Shown piece after piece: positions 21,288 through 33,590 of a DNA stretch of 64,000 nucleotides. The position numbers and the translations under genes are program-made. This stretch comes from Ilex aquifolium (lineage: Eukaryota > Streptophyta > Magnoliopsida > Aquifoliales > Aquifoliaceae), in NCBI GenBank assembly GCA_951799425.1, contig OX637410.1:4526001-4590000 (forward strand), given 5' to 3'. How positions within the stretch are numbered: the first letter of the stretch is position 1; each line of letters begins with the position of its first letter. Below the pieces are notes generated by a model that saw only the letters and a program-made list of their open reading frames with translations, was not told the origin of the DNA and ran no database searches.

Positions 21288-24200
21288 TTACTTACCTGGA
21301 CCAAACAAATGAGGATATTGAGCCCGCATACTCTCTTCAGTCTCCCAGGTTGCTTCCTCTACTGAGTGACTACGCCATAATACTTTTACCAACGGTATAG
21401 TTTTCGTGCGTAATACCTTCTCCTTCCTACCCAAAATCTGAACTGGCTGCTCCACATAGGTCAAATCCTCAGCTAATTCCATCGGTTCTGAAGTCAACAC
21501 ATGTGATGGGTCAGGTAAGTACTTCCGTAGCATAGACACGTGGAATACATCATGCAACCTGGACAGTTCCACTGGTAACTTCAACCGGTATGCAACAGCC
21601 CCAATCCGCTCCACAATGCTGTACGGACCAATATACCTGGGAGCTAATTTTCCTTTTCTACCAAATCGAATGACCCCTTTCCAAGGTGATACCCGTAGAA
21701 ATACTCGATCACCTACTTCAAATTCTAAGTCACGTCGGCGATTATCTGCATAACTTTTCTGTCTGCTCTGTGCACTCCGTAATCTTTCTTGGATGACTTT
21801 AATCTGATCAGTAGTCATTTGCACAATCTCCGGACCCAATAATTTCCTCTCACCCACTTCACTCCAGCACACTGGAGTCCTACACTTCCTTCCATACAAA
21901 GCTTCATATGGTGCCATCTCAATTGAACTCTGGTAACTGTTATTGTAAGCAAATTCAATCAAAGGCAAATAATCATCCCAGTTACCTCTAAGGTCCATGA
22001 CACAAGCTCTCAACATGTCCTCCAATGTCTGAATAGTACGCTCCGTCTGTCCATCTGTTTGTGGGTGGAATGCTGTACTAAACTTCAAAGTAGTGCCCAG
22101 TGCAGTCTGTAAGCTAGGCCAAAACCTCGAAGTAAACCGTGGATCTCTGTCAGAGACAATAGATACTGGTACACCATGCAGTCTCACAATCTCATCAATG
22201 TACAATCTAGCTAACCTGTCAAGAGCATAGGACATCTTAATAGCTAGAAAATGAGCAGACTTTGTCAACCTATCAACGATCACCCAAATGGCTTCATGTC
22301 CTTTCTGCGTACGGGGCAAACTACTCACAAAATCCATAGTGATATGCTCCCATTTCCATTCTGGAATCGGTAGAGGCTGCAATAACCCGGCTGGTCTCTG
22401 ATGCTCAGCCTTCACCTGCTGACATACCAAACATCGAGCCACAAACTCAGCTATCTCTCGTTTCATCCCAGGCCACCAATAATGCTCTCTCAGATCACGA
22501 TACAACTTTGTACTACCTGGATGCATAGCATATGCTGAACTATGGGCTTCCTCCAGAATCTCTCTTTTTAACCCTGCATCATTAGGTACACACAATCGAG
22601 ATCCAAATAATAAAACATCAGCACTATCAACAATAAAATCAGTCTTCACCCCAGTCTTCACCTCTTTCTTCAATTTCTCAATCTGGCGATCAAACTGTTG
22701 TGCCTCTCTGATCCTGTCCACTAACACTGGTCTCAAAGTTAGTGTAGCAAGTAGAGCTGTAGTCTCTCCTATCCCCAACTGCACTCTCAAAGATTTCAAA
22801 TCAACGAATAAACCTCTTCGAATCACCCGCAAACTAGCCAATCTATCTGATGATTTTCGGCTCAACGCATCCGCCACAACATTTGCTTTTCCTGGCTGGT
22901 AATGAATAGTGCAATCATAATCTTTAATAAGCTCAATCCAACGCCGCTGCCTGAGGTTCAACTCTTTCTGGGTGAACAGATACTTCAGACTCTGATGATC
23001 AGTATAAATCTCACACGTAACCCCATACAGAAAATGTCTCCATAACTTCAGTGCAAACACAATAGCTGCAAGCTCTAGATCGTGAGTAGGATAATTACAC
23101 TCATGGGGTTTTAGCTGTCTGGAGGCATAAGCTACCACCCTACCATGTTGCATCAACACACATCCCAACCCTTGATGTGAGGCATCACTATAAACCACAA
23201 ACCCTTCATTACCTGACGGAATGGTCAATACTGGTGCAGTCGTCAATCTGGTCTTTAGCTCCTGAAAGCTCTGCTCGCATCTATCAGACCACTCAAATTT
23301 CACTCCCTTCCGAGTCAATCGGGTCAAAGGCATGGCTATAATGGAAAAATTCTGTACAAACCTCCGATAGTAACCTGCCAATCCCAGAAAACTTCGAATT
23401 TCTGTCACTGTCCTCGGTCTCTCCCAGTTAACTACTGTATCAATCTTAGCTGGGTCAACACATACACCATCACCAGAAACTACATGCCCCAAAAATACTA
23501 CCCTGTCCAACCAAAATTCACATTTGCTGAATTTAGCAAATAATTGCCTATCTCTCAATGTTTGCAGTACCACCCTCAAATGTTGCATATGCTCTTCTAT
23601 ACTACGAGAGTATATTAATATATCATCGATGAACACTATCACAAATGAATCAAGATATGGTTGAAATACTCGGTTCATCAAATCCATAAATACAGCAGGA
23701 GCATTAGTCACACCAAATGGCATCACCAGAAACTCATAGTGCCCATACCTGGTCCGAAAAGCAGTCTTCGATATATCACTATCCCTGACCTTCAACTGAT
23801 GATACCCTGATCGAAGATCAATCTTTGAAAATACTCGAGCACCCTGTAACTGGTCCAGCAAATCATCGATACGTGGCAATGGGTACTTGTTTCGGATAGT
23901 CACCCTATTTAGCCGCCTGTAATCGATGCATAATCTCATAGTGCCATCTTTCTTCTTGACAAATAGCATTGGTGCACCCCAAGGAGATGCACTAGGCCGT
24001 ATAAATCCTCGTTCTAACAAATCCTTCAATTGCACTTTGAGTTCCTTTAATTCAGCCGGAGCCATCCTGTATGGAGTCATGGATATAGGGCTAGTTCCTG
24101 GCACAAGCTCAATAACAAATTCCACCTCCCGATCCACTGGCAACCCTGGTAACTCCTCAGGAAACACATCAGCAAATTCGTTAACCACAGCAATATTCTT

Positions 24201-25064
24201 CAATTCAGGAGTATCTCTCTGAGTATCTTTCACATAAGCCAAATACCCATAACATCCTTTCCTGAGTAATTTCCTGGCTTTAATTGCTGATATCAAATTC
24301 CTTGGCTCAGGGCGACGCTCTCCACAAAATCGAAACAAAGGAACATGTGGAATTCTAAATACCACTTCCTTACGAAAACAGTCAATGGTAGCATGATATG
24401 CAGACAACCAATCCATTCCTAAAATCAAATCAAAATCCTGAAAGTCCAAAGGTAACAGATCTGCAGGCAATTCTCTATTACCAATCTGAACTAGACACCC
24501 CCTATATACTACCCTGGTCATCACACATTCACCCGTGGGAGTAGCTATAGTCAATCCACGGTCTAACGGAGTAGGTGGTCTATTAACATGCATGGAGAAT
24601 GGCAGTGATATAAATGATAGTGTGGCACCCGAATCTATGAGTACTCGTGCCTGTTGGCCAAAAATAGAGATCATACCTGTGACCACATCTGGGGTCGCCT
24701 GAGCATCCCGCTGGGTAAGTACAAATACACGACCTCCAGCCTCAGGTCCACTCGGTCCACTGCCACCAGCACCGCTACCTCCAGTACTGCCTCCTCGTCC
24801 TCGACCTCTGCCACTTGCTACTCCTCGGAACACCGTAGATGCACTGCTCATCGATGAACTCTGGGTAGAGTACTGCGGACAATCTCTTTGCATATGTCCC
24901 TCCTGACCACATACAAAACAACGTCGTGACATAGCAGGTCCTGGTCCTCCCATAGGACAATTTCGTACAATGTGCCCAATCTGCCCGCATCGGTAACAAG
25001 TAACTGTACTCCCCCGAGACTGTCCCATCACTCGACCCGGTGCAAATGAAGATGATCCACTCAC
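21288..25064 (-). CDS. pol: E5 Pol polyprotein (nucleocapsid, protease, RT, RNase H, integrase, chromodomain)
   Basis: An intact frame of 1258 codons. Domains in order, approximate residues: two CCHC zinc knuckles (23-36, 48-61), aspartic protease with DSGA at 144, RT with FIDD at 478-481, RNase H with DASHQG near 625, and integrase with an HHCC zinc domain ([11 protein letters not shown] near 850, CLVCQQVK). The D,D(35)E triad is D near 910, D near 973 (SDRDP) and E near 1009; a GPY motif follows. A C-terminal chromodomain (about 1200-1255, [16 protein letters not shown]) would direct integration to marked chromatin. Zinc knuckles normally belong to Gag; here they follow the TAG that ends gag. 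The listed start is a GTG two codons after that stop, not a real initiation site, so translation must come from readthrough or an unmutated sister. Confidence 0.94.
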   Translation of the reverse strand: MSGSSSFAPGRVMGQSRGSTVTCYRCGQIGHIVRNCPMGGPGPAMSRRCFVCGQEGHMQRDCPQYSTQSSSMSSASTVFRGVASGRGRGRGGSTGGSGAGGSGPSGPEAGGRVFVLTQRDAQATPDVVTGMISIFGQQARVLIDSGATLSFISLPFSMHVNRPPTPLDRGLTIATPTGECVMTRVVYRGCLVQIGNRELPADLLPLDFQDFDLILGMDWLSAYHATIDCFRKEVVFRIPHVPLFRFCGERRPEPRNLISAIKARKLLRKGCYGYLAYVKDTQRDTPELKNIAVVNEFADVFPEELPGLPVDREVEFVIELVPGTSPISMTPYRMAPAELKELKVQLKDLLERGFIRPSASPWGAPMLFVKKKDGTMRLCIDYRRLNRVTIRNKYPLPRIDDLLDQLQGARVFSKIDLRSGYHQLKVRDSDISKTAFRTRYGHYEFLVMPFGVTNAPAVFMDLMNRVFQPYLDSFVIVFIDDILIYSRSIEEHMQHLRVVLQTLRDRQLFAKFSKCEFWLDRVVFLGHVVSGDGVCVDPAKIDTVVNWERPRTVTEIRSFLGLAGYYRRFVQNFSIIAMPLTRLTRKGVKFEWSDRCEQSFQELKTRLTTAPVLTIPSGNEGFVVYSDASHQGLGCVLMQHGRVVAYASRQLKPHECNYPTHDLELAAIVFALKLWRHFLYGVTCEIYTDHQSLKYLFTQKELNLRQRRWIELIKDYDCTIHYQPGKANVVADALSRKSSDRLASLRVIRRGLFVDLKSLRVQLGIGETTALLATLTLRPVLVDRIREAQQFDRQIEKLKKEVKTGVKTDFIVDSADVLLFGSRLCVPNDAGLKREILEEAHSSAYAMHPGSTKLYRDLREHYWWPGMKREIAEFVARCLVCQQVKAEHQRPAGLLQPLPIPEWKWEHITMDFVSSLPRTQKGHEAIWVIVDRLTKSAHFLAIKMSYALDRLARLYIDEIVRLHGVPVSIVSDRDPRFTSRFWPSLQTALGTTLKFSTAFHPQTDGQTERTIQTLEDMLRACVMDLRGNWDDYLPLIEFAYNNSYQSSIEMAPYEALYGRKCRTPVCWSEVGERKLLGPEIVQMTTDQIKVIQERLRSAQSRQKSYADNRRRDLEFEVGDRVFLRVSPWKGVIRFGRKGKLAPRYIGPYSIVERIGAVAYRLKLPVELSRLHDVFHVSMLRKYLPDPSHVLTSEPMELAEDLTYVEQPVQILGRKEKVLRTKTIPLVKVLWRSHSVEEATWETEESMRAQYPHLFGPGK

Positions 25065-25067
25065 TCC

Positions 25068-25928
25068 CTATCCTCGACTCTGAAATGGAACTCCTGATTT
25101 CTTCTTACTTTCACTCTTCGGAAACATTCCTCTCCAAGTTCTGCTAAAGAAACCTCCCTTGGAACTTTGCCCACTTGGCTCATATCTTCCCCTCTTTGCC
25201 TGCTCACTTGCACTTTCTATCTCTTTCAGATCGGCTTCCACAATTAGAGCCTTGTTGTATAAATCTGAAAATGTGGTTAATTCCAACATCGACACACGGG
25301 ATCTAATATTATAATTTAGCCCCATCTGGAATCTTCGACATCTTTCCCCCTCATCTGCGACCACAGAAGGCATAAATCTAGATAAAGTACTAAATTTACC
25401 CTCATATTCTAACACTGTCTGATTCCCCTGCTGCAGATGTAAAAATTCATTCTGCTTCTGATATCGATAACTCGAGGGAAAATACTTCTTGTCAAAGGCA
25501 TCTGTAAACTGCCGCCACGTGGGAACCCTAGGAACTGTACTGGCCTCCCCTTCAGTGCATATTGGCAGCAATGCTCTCTCCATAGCCTCCCACCAATACT
25601 GGGCCTCCTCCGCTAACATAAAAGTGGCCAACAATAATTTATCCTCCTCACCGACTCCCATTACTCTGAATATCTTTTCGATGCGTCGTAACCAATTCTC
25701 TGCTTCTAATGGACCTGCAGTTCCCGTAAATATTGGTGGATCAAGCTTTTTAAACTGCTCGTATAATGTACCCCTGGGTCTTACTGGTTCCACTTGCATT
25801 TTATGTTGCTCAAAGTACCTAGCTGCTGCCTCCCACAATTGTCTAGCCTCCCGATCACCCGGTTCCTCCTCCACCTGGGGTCGTTTTCCCCTATCTCCTG
25901 CCCTAGCAGATGACCCTTCTCCCTCCAT
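25068..25928 (-). CDS. gag: E5 Gag (capsid part)
   Basis: 286 residues from an ATG at 25926-25928. The acidic-basic N-terminus (MEGEGSSARAGDRGKR) precedes a retrotransposon-gag domain at about residues 65-190 (PPIFTGTAGPLEAENWL, then TFMLAEEAQYWWEAM, then KYFPSSYRYQKQNEFLHLQQG). It assembles the particle in the cytoplasm. The frame stops at TAG 25068-25070 (QSRG then stop, followed by GGA GTG) and stays open in the same frame into pol. The Gag made here lacks the zinc knuckles, which lie after the stop. Either the TAG is a recent mutation of a single gag-pol frame or it is read through. Confidence 0.93.
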   Translation of the reverse strand: MEGEGSSARAGDRGKRPQVEEEPGDREARQLWEAAARYFEQHKMQVEPVRPRGTLYEQFKKLDPPIFTGTAGPLEAENWLRRIEKIFRVMGVGEEDKLLLATFMLAEEAQYWWEAMERALLPICTEGEASTVPRVPTWRQFTDAFDKKYFPSSYRYQKQNEFLHLQQGNQTVLEYEGKFSTLSRFMPSVVADEGERCRRFQMGLNYNIRSRVSMLELTTFSDLYNKALIVEADLKEIESASEQAKRGRYEPSGQSSKGGFFSRTWRGMFPKSESKKKSGVPFQSRG

Positions 25929-26087
25929 GTATCACTGTAACAAATGTGAGTCTCGTATATGGGTTATGATAGAATGCAGTATATATTCCACACACTCACA
26001 CGGACCTCTAACACCCCACCTAAACAGACCAACCCCTAAGTCCACTGTCACACTAGACTCAACTCGACTACTGAACTATAACCTTTA

Positions 26088-26099
26088 GCTCTGATACCA
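26088..26099 (-). promoter_or_regulatory. E5 primer-binding site (initiator Met tRNA)
   Basis: Minus-strand TGGTATCAGAGC, complementary to the 3' end of plant initiator Met tRNA, starts 7 bases inside the 5' LTR (LTR inner end at 26107). Primes minus-strand synthesis. Confidence 0.93.
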
Positions 26100-26106
26100 A
26101 CTTAAT

Positions 26107-28654
26107 TGTCACGCCCCATCCCGGTCTCCCAAGGATGAGATGCGACTAGGTTTTAGATACACCTGTTTATGTATATATAATCTGGATTACTAAAATATTA
26201 AATAATCCCATAGGTGCAACAACACCACCCATCGCCCTAGTCATCAAGCATGGTGATAAAACCTGTTTCATAACCTGTACTATATATATATAACACCTGT
26301 ACTAATGGTTTATTTCCCAGGTTATAGATATATACAGAAATCCCACACCCACATAGCATACATCACCAAGTATGCTTGTTCAGTCTATATAAAAATACAT
26401 ACCATTAACTTACCATAATAATCTCACATAAATAAACTAGACAACTCAGCAAAATAAATACACAATAACCTGAATAGAATCACACGAACTTCGTTAAACC
26501 ACTAGACACAATTCAACCAACTGGACAGTGGACTGATCTGAAATTTTCCTCTACAATACCTGAAAAAGAGAAACTATAGGGGTGTGAGCTAAACCACGCG
26601 CTCAGTGAGTATACATGCTGCATATGAAATGGCAATGATAGTAATACACAGAAGTAGGTAGATACTACGTAGATACACGTATCAAACAACATCATCACTC
26701 CAATTCCAAAGAATTCACAAATCACATCACAGCCATACTACCCCTCATCGGGTAATCGATCCCACATGGATCCGTGTCTCCCGAACCTCCCGGGAACACC
26801 ACAGTGCTAGCACATCACTGCACGCCCAGTGATCAGGCATCGACGCCCCTGTCTCAAACAGTGCGCCACATTCCACAATACACAATACACAATACAAAAC
26901 ATCAATCAATCACATAAGCACATAGCACATAATCCTGGAGAATTATTATTACATTCTATCATTTCCTATTATCTTATAATAGCATTTCCAAAACATATAA
27001 AGATATACACCCACCTCAAAGATTCAGATCTACGACCCTTCGGTCCTATCGGTAGATCCTTTCGGTGTTACCGTATTTGTTCCAATACCGATAGTCTCAC
27101 CTGCTCCACCTAACACATTTATAATTACAATATCAATATGTTTATCACACATAATAATTAATTATGCACTAATACATGCAAAGTGATGCACCCCAAAATG
27201 CCCCAGTAACTCCAGTTACCGCACTATCCACTCACACCTCGCACTTTTATTCTAGGGATCACATTTTCTTCCCAAATTTCCAAAATCAATCACATTAATC
27301 ATAATTAGGATTAAGTAGGTCAAACACATTGACCGAGGGTCCATTTTCACGTATTTCGACCCCGAATCCTAAAAACTGCACTTTTGGCATTCCATATATT
27401 TCGCACCGGATATTAAACTCGTTTGCATTCAAAAGTCGCATTATCATGTCAAGCATCATTTAAAAATGTAGCCGACAAAATTCCAGGTTGTTCGGATTAA
27501 AATGTACACATGTGATAATAACATTTAGAAATTAGGGTTTCGGCGTTACCGGCACCCATTTCCAACTTCTATCGTACATTTCTTTTAAAAAAATTATATT
27601 TAAACTCACATACCCACTAAATTATTTAAGTCAGCCCCCTAATTGCACTTTTTAAATCACCAATTTCACTCCTATAGTTCCGGTTCCAACCTAGCCCAAA
27701 AACATATCGAATATCTCAAATAGCCATTTTTCACATTTTCCTCACATTTAGTTTAATACCCATTTGGAACCCATTTTTAACAGGCCATTAATTATGCTAA
27801 ATATATTTAATTATACTCATACAAAATCTGTTTTGACATTACTCGAAATCAGCCCATGAAATTAAATTATAAACAGCTCAATAAAACAGCTCATATACTT
27901 AAATTAAAATAGCCTACTAATTAAAACATGTCAAGACAGCCCCCTAAATTAAATTAAAATAGCCACTAATTTACAATAAAATAGGCCACATATTTTCGTA
28001 CATAAGAAAATTAATCATAAATCATGCTTAAAATTAATTCTACATACCTTTCTTGCTCACGGTTCAAATAGACCCACGCACGTATATTTCTTTTCTTCTT
28101 CCTTTCTTTTTTTTTCTCTTCTTCTTCACTCTTCCTCACTCTCGGTTTCTCTCTTTTTCACCTCACGGTTTCAGCAAGGAAACCAGACACACACACACAC
28201 GGTTTCATATATTAAACACACACACACACACACCCCTTTAGATTTTATTCATACACACACACACTTTACACCTTAAGACACACACACATACACATGGCTT
28301 GCATGCACACACACACGGCACACCAACACACACACACACGGCACAGTTATATATATACATATATTTTTATGCCAACACCTGTAAAGGTGATTTAAAGTAA
28401 TGGTTAATTACTCTTGCCTCCCCCCAAGTTTTTAAGTGATTTCAAAATTGACCCACTAATATTTTCACACATAAAATTTCTATAAATGGGTCTCACTAAT
28501 ACATCATTAATGGAGTCCACATACCCAATGTATGCTCACACACATCATGGCTATGAAAGATTTATTTTAATTAATCCTTTATTAATTTCACGTAATTGCA
28601 ATTTAGCCCACATAATTATGTTAATATGCATGCAATGCATGATTGGGTCTCACA
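26107..28654 (-). repeat. E5 5' LTR (2548 bp)
   Basis: Direct repeat of 18699-21252 with few differences. It would hold the promoter for the minus-strand transcript. TA-rich stretches such as the one at about 28346-28366 (TATATATA) could serve as TATA box; I cannot choose between them. Confidence 0.95.
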
Positions 28655-28779
28655 GTTACGATCCTAGTGAATGGGATATGATGATGTGGTTTCGGGTTAT
28701 ACGACATTCACGTATACTTCCGTGGCTTGAAGGTTAATCAGCAGGTTAATAAAGGATCCCTAGATTTAGGGGCGTCACA
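28655..28779 (+). repeat. E4 LTR, right part after E5
   Basis: Begins with the duplicated GTTAC (28655-28659) and ends GGCGTCACA at 28779. It completes the LTR begun at 16538. Confidence 0.85.
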
Positions 28780-28782
28780 GCT

Positions 28783-28794
28783 TGGTATCAGAGC
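28783..28794 (+). promoter_or_regulatory. E4 primer-binding site (initiator Met tRNA)
   Basis: TGGTATCAGAGC three bases after the LTR end. It confirms the LTR boundary and the + orientation of the right-hand internal region. Confidence 0.93.
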
Positions 28795-29127
28795 CTAGGT
28801 TCTCGATTTACCTAGGGCTTGCGGGACATGGGTCTAGGCCATTGTATCCATTGTGCATTACATGTTATGTGCATTAAATGCTACATGTTGCGTAATATGT
28901 GATTACATACATGATTCTATATGTATGGAAATGAGACACTATGGTTAAAAAACATAACCTTGGGGGTCGAAAAAAGAAAGGATGAGAAAATTTATGGTTA
29001 AGGTGTCTATTAGTGGGTGGCAAACCTCCTACTAGTGACATAAGGAGAGAAATATCAATGTTTTGACTTTGATTTCTTACTTTGGGATACTAAGTTAGTG
29101 CTATATTGCTATCTTACGTGTTTGTAG
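28795..29127 (+). other. E4 leader between primer site and gag
   Basis: Noncoding leader with nothing recognised beyond the primer site. Confidence 0.6.
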
Positions 29128-30293
29128 ATGGCAAATAGAGGAAGAGGACACCGAAACGGTCAAGGGGGTGGGTAAAACAACAACGAACCATCACCGACCT
29201 TTGATCAACAAGTCTTTATGAATGTTGTGGGCATGATGGATGCCACCTTTATGCAAGCCAGTGCCAACATAGGCCAAAGGAGGCTCGAACAACCTCCAGA
29301 GGTTCAAGGCACACAAGCCATCTACTTTTATGGGAGGGGCAGATCCGATGGTGGCCGACCATTGGTTCCAACAAGTAGACAAGATTTTGGAGGTTATGGA
29401 GATCACATCTGATGCCACTAAGATAAGGCTAACTGCGTTGTAGCTTGAGGGAGAGGCCCATTTGTGGTAGGTTGGGCTAAGGCCTTTAAGAATATAGAGG
29501 CAATGACTTCGGGAGAGTTCCGAGAGCTCTTCATGGGCAAGTACTTCCCGTCGGCTGTTCGGCAAGCGAAAGCCCGAGAATTTTTAGATTTGAAGTAGTA
29601 GGGGACTATGGCGGTGATGGAATACGTGGCTAAGTTCACTGAGCTAGCCCGTTTCGTCGATGATTACGTAGCCACAGACTTGGCCAAGGTGAGGAGGTTT
29701 GAGGATGGTTTTAAGTTGTCCATCTGGGGATTTATTGTGGGTCATCGCCTACAAGGCTTAGACTCAATGGTCGAGACGGCCATGGCCATTGAGAGGGAAG
29801 TGGAAGTTGCCAAGAACATCTGAGAGACGGGTGCTAAGGATAAGAAGAAAATGGGCCAGTCCTCCTCCACTAGTTCAGGGAGGAAGCAACAAACTTCTAC
29901 TCCACAAGGACCTCAGAGGCAAGGCCAAGGTCAAGATCAATCCTCCCAAGGTGGGAGAAATTTCAGGGTCGCCAATCAGGCCGGCTAGAGGACTTACTTC
30001 ATATGTCACCAGCCGAGCCACTTGAAGCAGGATTTTCCTCAAAGGCAGGGATCCCAGAGCTATGAGACATCTCAGTCCCAGTCATTAGTGGGGCATCCAC
30101 AGACATTCTTCATTCTTCCTATCCCCCGTGGGCCAAAAAAATCAGTTCCTGTCCTAGAGTGCTGCACAGGCCCCTACTGCTTCACGTGTGGGGACTCCAC
30201 AATCAGGTCAGATGGGCCAGGGCATGGGCCGAGGTCGAGGACAGGGCTTATAGGCTGAGACTTTAGGGATTCATGGGCGATTCTACACTGTCA
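29128..30293 (+). pseudogene. gag: E4 gag, decayed
   Basis: Starts ATG GCA AAT AGA (MANRGRGHRNG) at 29128 and meets a stop after 15 codons. Recognisable parts: the N-terminal region (FMNVVGMMDATFMQA), the capsid (EFRELFMGKYFPSAVRQAKAREF at about 29515, AVMEYVAKFTELARFVDDYVATD at 29610, GFIVGHRLQGLDSMVETAMAIERE) and a Gln/Ser-rich tail. The zinc knuckle at about 29995-30045 has lost its first and last cysteines (Y-F-I-C and a final F). At least five stops or frameshifts make it dead. Typical of Tekay-type gag. Confidence 0.85.
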
Positions 30294-31604
30294 CTACTCA
30301 GACTGAGTCGATGGATTAATCAATGATTTAGGGTTCATTTCTACTCTCTCGCTTGTAGGCAAGGGTATTATTTGATTCGAGTGCATCTCATTTATTTATT
30401 ATTTCATCTTGTATGAGAGATTTGGGCTTAAAGGTTGAGACCTTAGAAAAACCATTGCATGTGAGTTCTCCCTTAGGAGTTAGGGTTTGCATTGATCAGA
30501 TATGTCGGGGGTGTGAGTTAGAGATCTCGGGGATTTTACTCACTGTGGACCTTAGGGTTATGGACATGTCAGAGTTTGATGTCATCCTCAGGATGAATTG
30601 GTCGTCATCAATTGTGATAAGAAGAGGGTCACTGTCTATACACCGGAGGGTGTTTGTTTCAAGTTTCAGGGAGAAAATCATGATACTTTACCCCAAGTAG
30701 TATATGATTCCCGTTTTACGCTTGAGGACGAGGAAAGACAAGAGTTGGGTCTAGCTCGGGCAGTTTGTGAGTATGTAGACGTTTTTTCAGATGAGTTACC
30801 AAGATTACCCCCACATCGGGATGTAGACTTCACCATTGAGTTGCAACCCGGTACATCCCTTATTTCTATGACACTGCATAGGATGAATCCTACAGAGTTA
30901 CAAGAATTCAAGGTCCAATTACAAGAATTGTTGAACAAGGGCTTCATTAGACCAAGTACCTCACATTGGGGCTCTCCAGTGTTATTTGCCAAGAAGAAGG
31001 ACAAGACCCTTAGACTTTGTATAGACTACCGACAATTGAATCGGGTCACCATCAAGAATAGGTACCCATTGCCGTAAATTGATGATCTTTTTGATCAACT
31101 AAGAAGGGCATGGGTCTACTCCAAGATAGATCTGCAGACGGGATACCATCAGTTGAGAACTAGAGAGGTCGATATTCCTAAGATGACTTTCAGGACACGA
31201 TATGAGCACTTCGAGTTTACTGTTATGCCCTTCAATTTGATGAATGCTCCAGCGGCATTCATGGATCTCATGCACAGGGTGTTCCAACTCTATCTTGATC
31301 AGTTTGTCGTGGTCTTTGTTGATGGCATCCTAATCTACTCCAAGTCTGAAGAGGAGCATGAGGGTCGCTTGAGGATTGTTCTCTAGACCTTGAGAGACCA
31401 CCAGTTGTACGCCAAGTTCAACAAGTGTGAATTTTGGCTAATGAATGTGAAATTTGTGGGGCACATAGTGTCGGCTTCGGGTGTATCAGTGGACCCAAAG
31501 AATGTTGAGGCAGTCATAAGTTGGGAGAGGCCGAAGTCAGTCTTTGAGATATGTAGTTTCGTAGGATTGGTGAGATATTACTGAAGGTTCATTGAGGACT
31601 TCTC
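30294..31604 (+). pseudogene. E4 protease and reverse transcriptase, decayed, catalytic residues lost
   Basis: The protease has VLFDSSASHLF at about 30365-30397: the active-site DSG is DSS. A frameshift follows at about 30595. RT runs from about 30820 ([18 protein letters not shown]) through [24 protein letters not shown] to the palm. There FVDDIL should stand but the sequence at 31315-31326 codes F-V-D-G, so one of the two metal-binding aspartates is gone. Stops at about 31076 (after KNRYPLP) and 31384-31386 add to the damage. Left-over of a Tekay-type RT. Confidence 0.85.
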
Positions 31605-32155
31605 ATGGCTAGTCGTACCAATGACGAGGTTGGCCAGGAAAGATGTTAAGTTTTAGTGGAATGACTCGTGTGAGAAGGCATTCTAGGAGTTGAAAATGAG
31701 GCTTACTTAAGCTCCTATTCTTAGTTATAGAGGGAGACAAAGGTATACAGTCTACTATGATGCCTCAAAGGATGAACTTGGATGTGTTTTGATGCAGTCC
31801 GGGAAGGTGGTGGCTTATGGTTCACGACAGTTGAAGAGCCACGAGAAGAACTACCCTACGCACGACATGGAGTTGGTGGCCGTTGTCTTTGCCTTGAATG
31901 CATGGTGCCACTATTTATATGGAGAGCAATTTGAGGTGTTTTCAGACTATAAGAGTCACACAACGAGACCTCAAATATGAGACAACGCAGGTGGATGGAG
32001 TACCTAGAGGACTATGACTTCACTTTGCATTTTCACCCTGGTAAGGCAAATGTGGTGGTTGATGCACTCAGCTAGAAGTCATAAGGAGTCTTGGCTAGTA
32101 TAGATTCCCGGGAGTGGCAGATGCTCGAGACTGTGGGACAGTTCTGGCTACACTA
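31605..32155 (+). pseudogene. E4 RNase H, decayed and cut by E6
   Basis: Carries [14 protein letters not shown], the [22 protein letters not shown] run and the [14 protein letters not shown] helix. A frameshift follows at the SDYKSH motif (about 31952), and the domain continues in another frame to [13 protein letters not shown] at about 32036-32070. Stops lie near 31581, 31655 and 31685. The linker before integrase is interrupted at 32155 by E6. Confidence 0.8.
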
Positions 32156-33498
32156 TAATTTGACTTATTTTGTGACCTATTTTGTATCATACACCCAAGT
32201 ATAAGTGATTGAATTGTAGTTTTCTCGGTTTAAGTCCAAGATCGATCCCACGAAGAGTTTTAATAATTGGAATTTAAAATAAGAACAGTGAAGTTGTTGT
32301 TAAAGTAGTGTAACATGAGATAGCTTGTGAAGTGAGATTAGATTGATAACTAGACTGAGTAAATAAAATGCGTAGTTAAACTGTTAAAAGACACTAATAT
32401 GAAAGGTACCCTTCAGTTTAAGGATCTCATATGCTTTATATTGGTTAAGTACTGGAAATGCCACCTTACAACAATTAACTTCCCGGTCACTGAAAAGTTA
32501 ACCGGTAGGTCTGATGTATATTGAACCATAACACAATAACTATTTAGGTTAGCTGATAGGTATATGCAACAATTGACTAATTCAAGTAAACCAGAAGGTC
32601 AAGCCATTCAGGAGGAATACTGGAATTACTCATTTGGCAGTTTTGTCTTATATATCAGTTAAACAACCCTAGTGAACCAGAAGGTCAAGCCATTCAGGAG
32701 GATCACTTAGGTTATTCATTTGACAGCTATGTACCATGCAACAGTTAAACATCCTTAGTGCACCAGAAGGTCAAGCCATTCAGTTGGAACACTTCAGATA
32801 TTCCACCGGCAGGTTGATGATTCACTAATGACATAATTCTGAGCTACGTATTGAACTGAAAGCATTGGCTATGCCGAGACTTAACCCCTCTATAACCAAT
32901 CAATCGACTTTTACGTAACACCCCATTACGTATATCACTGTATCATGCATGAAGTACATAATAGTAGATAGTATGGTATAGAATATTAAGTACTGCTCGG
33001 TGTTCATAACCATCAACATATTATAAATATAACCATCCATCAATTAAGGGAGGTATATATATCAATAAAGCATAATTAAACATCGACATTTTCCATAATT
33101 TAACCAATAATATACATATGTTCACCCTTCACTGAAGGGTATAAGTAAACTACTCACATCCCATTGCTATAAACAAGCAAGAAGTGCGGGTAAGTTTCAT
33201 TACAATACTAAATAAAATACAGACACTTACACTCATTTCCCAAGGAATAATTGAAATACAACCACCCTTAATATCAGTTAAGACACAAAGGTGGCGAAAT
33301 TTCAACTCTCCAAGTAGAAAAGCATAACATAAATGTAGAAATAACAGAATTCTGGCTGGAAAGTAGTTTGGAAAGGATCTCCCCTTGGATTCTTGAATCT
33401 TTATTTGAATTCCTCTTTGTATTGTGTTTGAATTCTCTCCAAGGCTTCCTAGAACTCCCCCTCTCTCTAAGCTCTCGGTTAGGCTGGCTGGACAGGCC

Positions 33499-33506
33499 TA
33501 TTTATA
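33499..33506 (-). promoter_or_regulatory. E6 TATA box
   Basis: Minus-strand TATAAATA, inside the palindromic GGCCTATAAATAGGCC. It lies about 55-90 bases downstream of the palindrome pair at 33559-33590. Confidence 0.6.
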
Positions 33507-33558
33507 GGCCAAAAGAATGTCTGGAATGAAGGAAAAGAAGCTGAACCGCCTTAGCTAC

Positions 33559-33590
33559 CATCCGGACGCCATCACCACCGTTCGGACGGT
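33559..33590. promoter_or_regulatory. Palindrome pair (TCCGGA / TTCGGA) in E6 LTR
   Basis: ATCCGGAC and GTTCGGAC are 20 bases apart centre to centre, joined by GCCATCACCACC. Same palindrome-GCCA-palindrome layout as the arrays in E3 and E10, just upstream of the TATA box. Confidence 0.5.

Larger units (their letters stand above)
18699..28654 (-). mobile_element. E5: complete, young Tekay-type chromovirus (9956 bp)
   Basis: Two LTRs in direct orientation (18699-21252 and 26107-28654), a 5-bp duplication GTTAC, a primer site, a polypurine tract and one long gag-pol frame on the minus strand. The LTRs differ by only about a dozen substitutions plus microsatellite length changes that I could spot, so insertion was recent. 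The only coding lesion seen is one TAG between gag and the zinc-knuckle/pol part. It sits inside the LTR of E4 and is the youngest element here. If that stop is read through or absent in a sister copy, the family could be active. Confidence 0.95.

Noticed and set aside
24654..24857. Open frames on the strand opposite E5 pol (for example 23926-24222, 24654-24857, 25489-26088)
   Set aside because: Antisense shadows of the long conserved gag-pol frame; no domains of their own.
28783..28794. TGGTATCAGAGC sites as fragments of tRNA genes
   Set aside because: Only the 12-base primer-complementary part is present, each exactly beside an LTR end.
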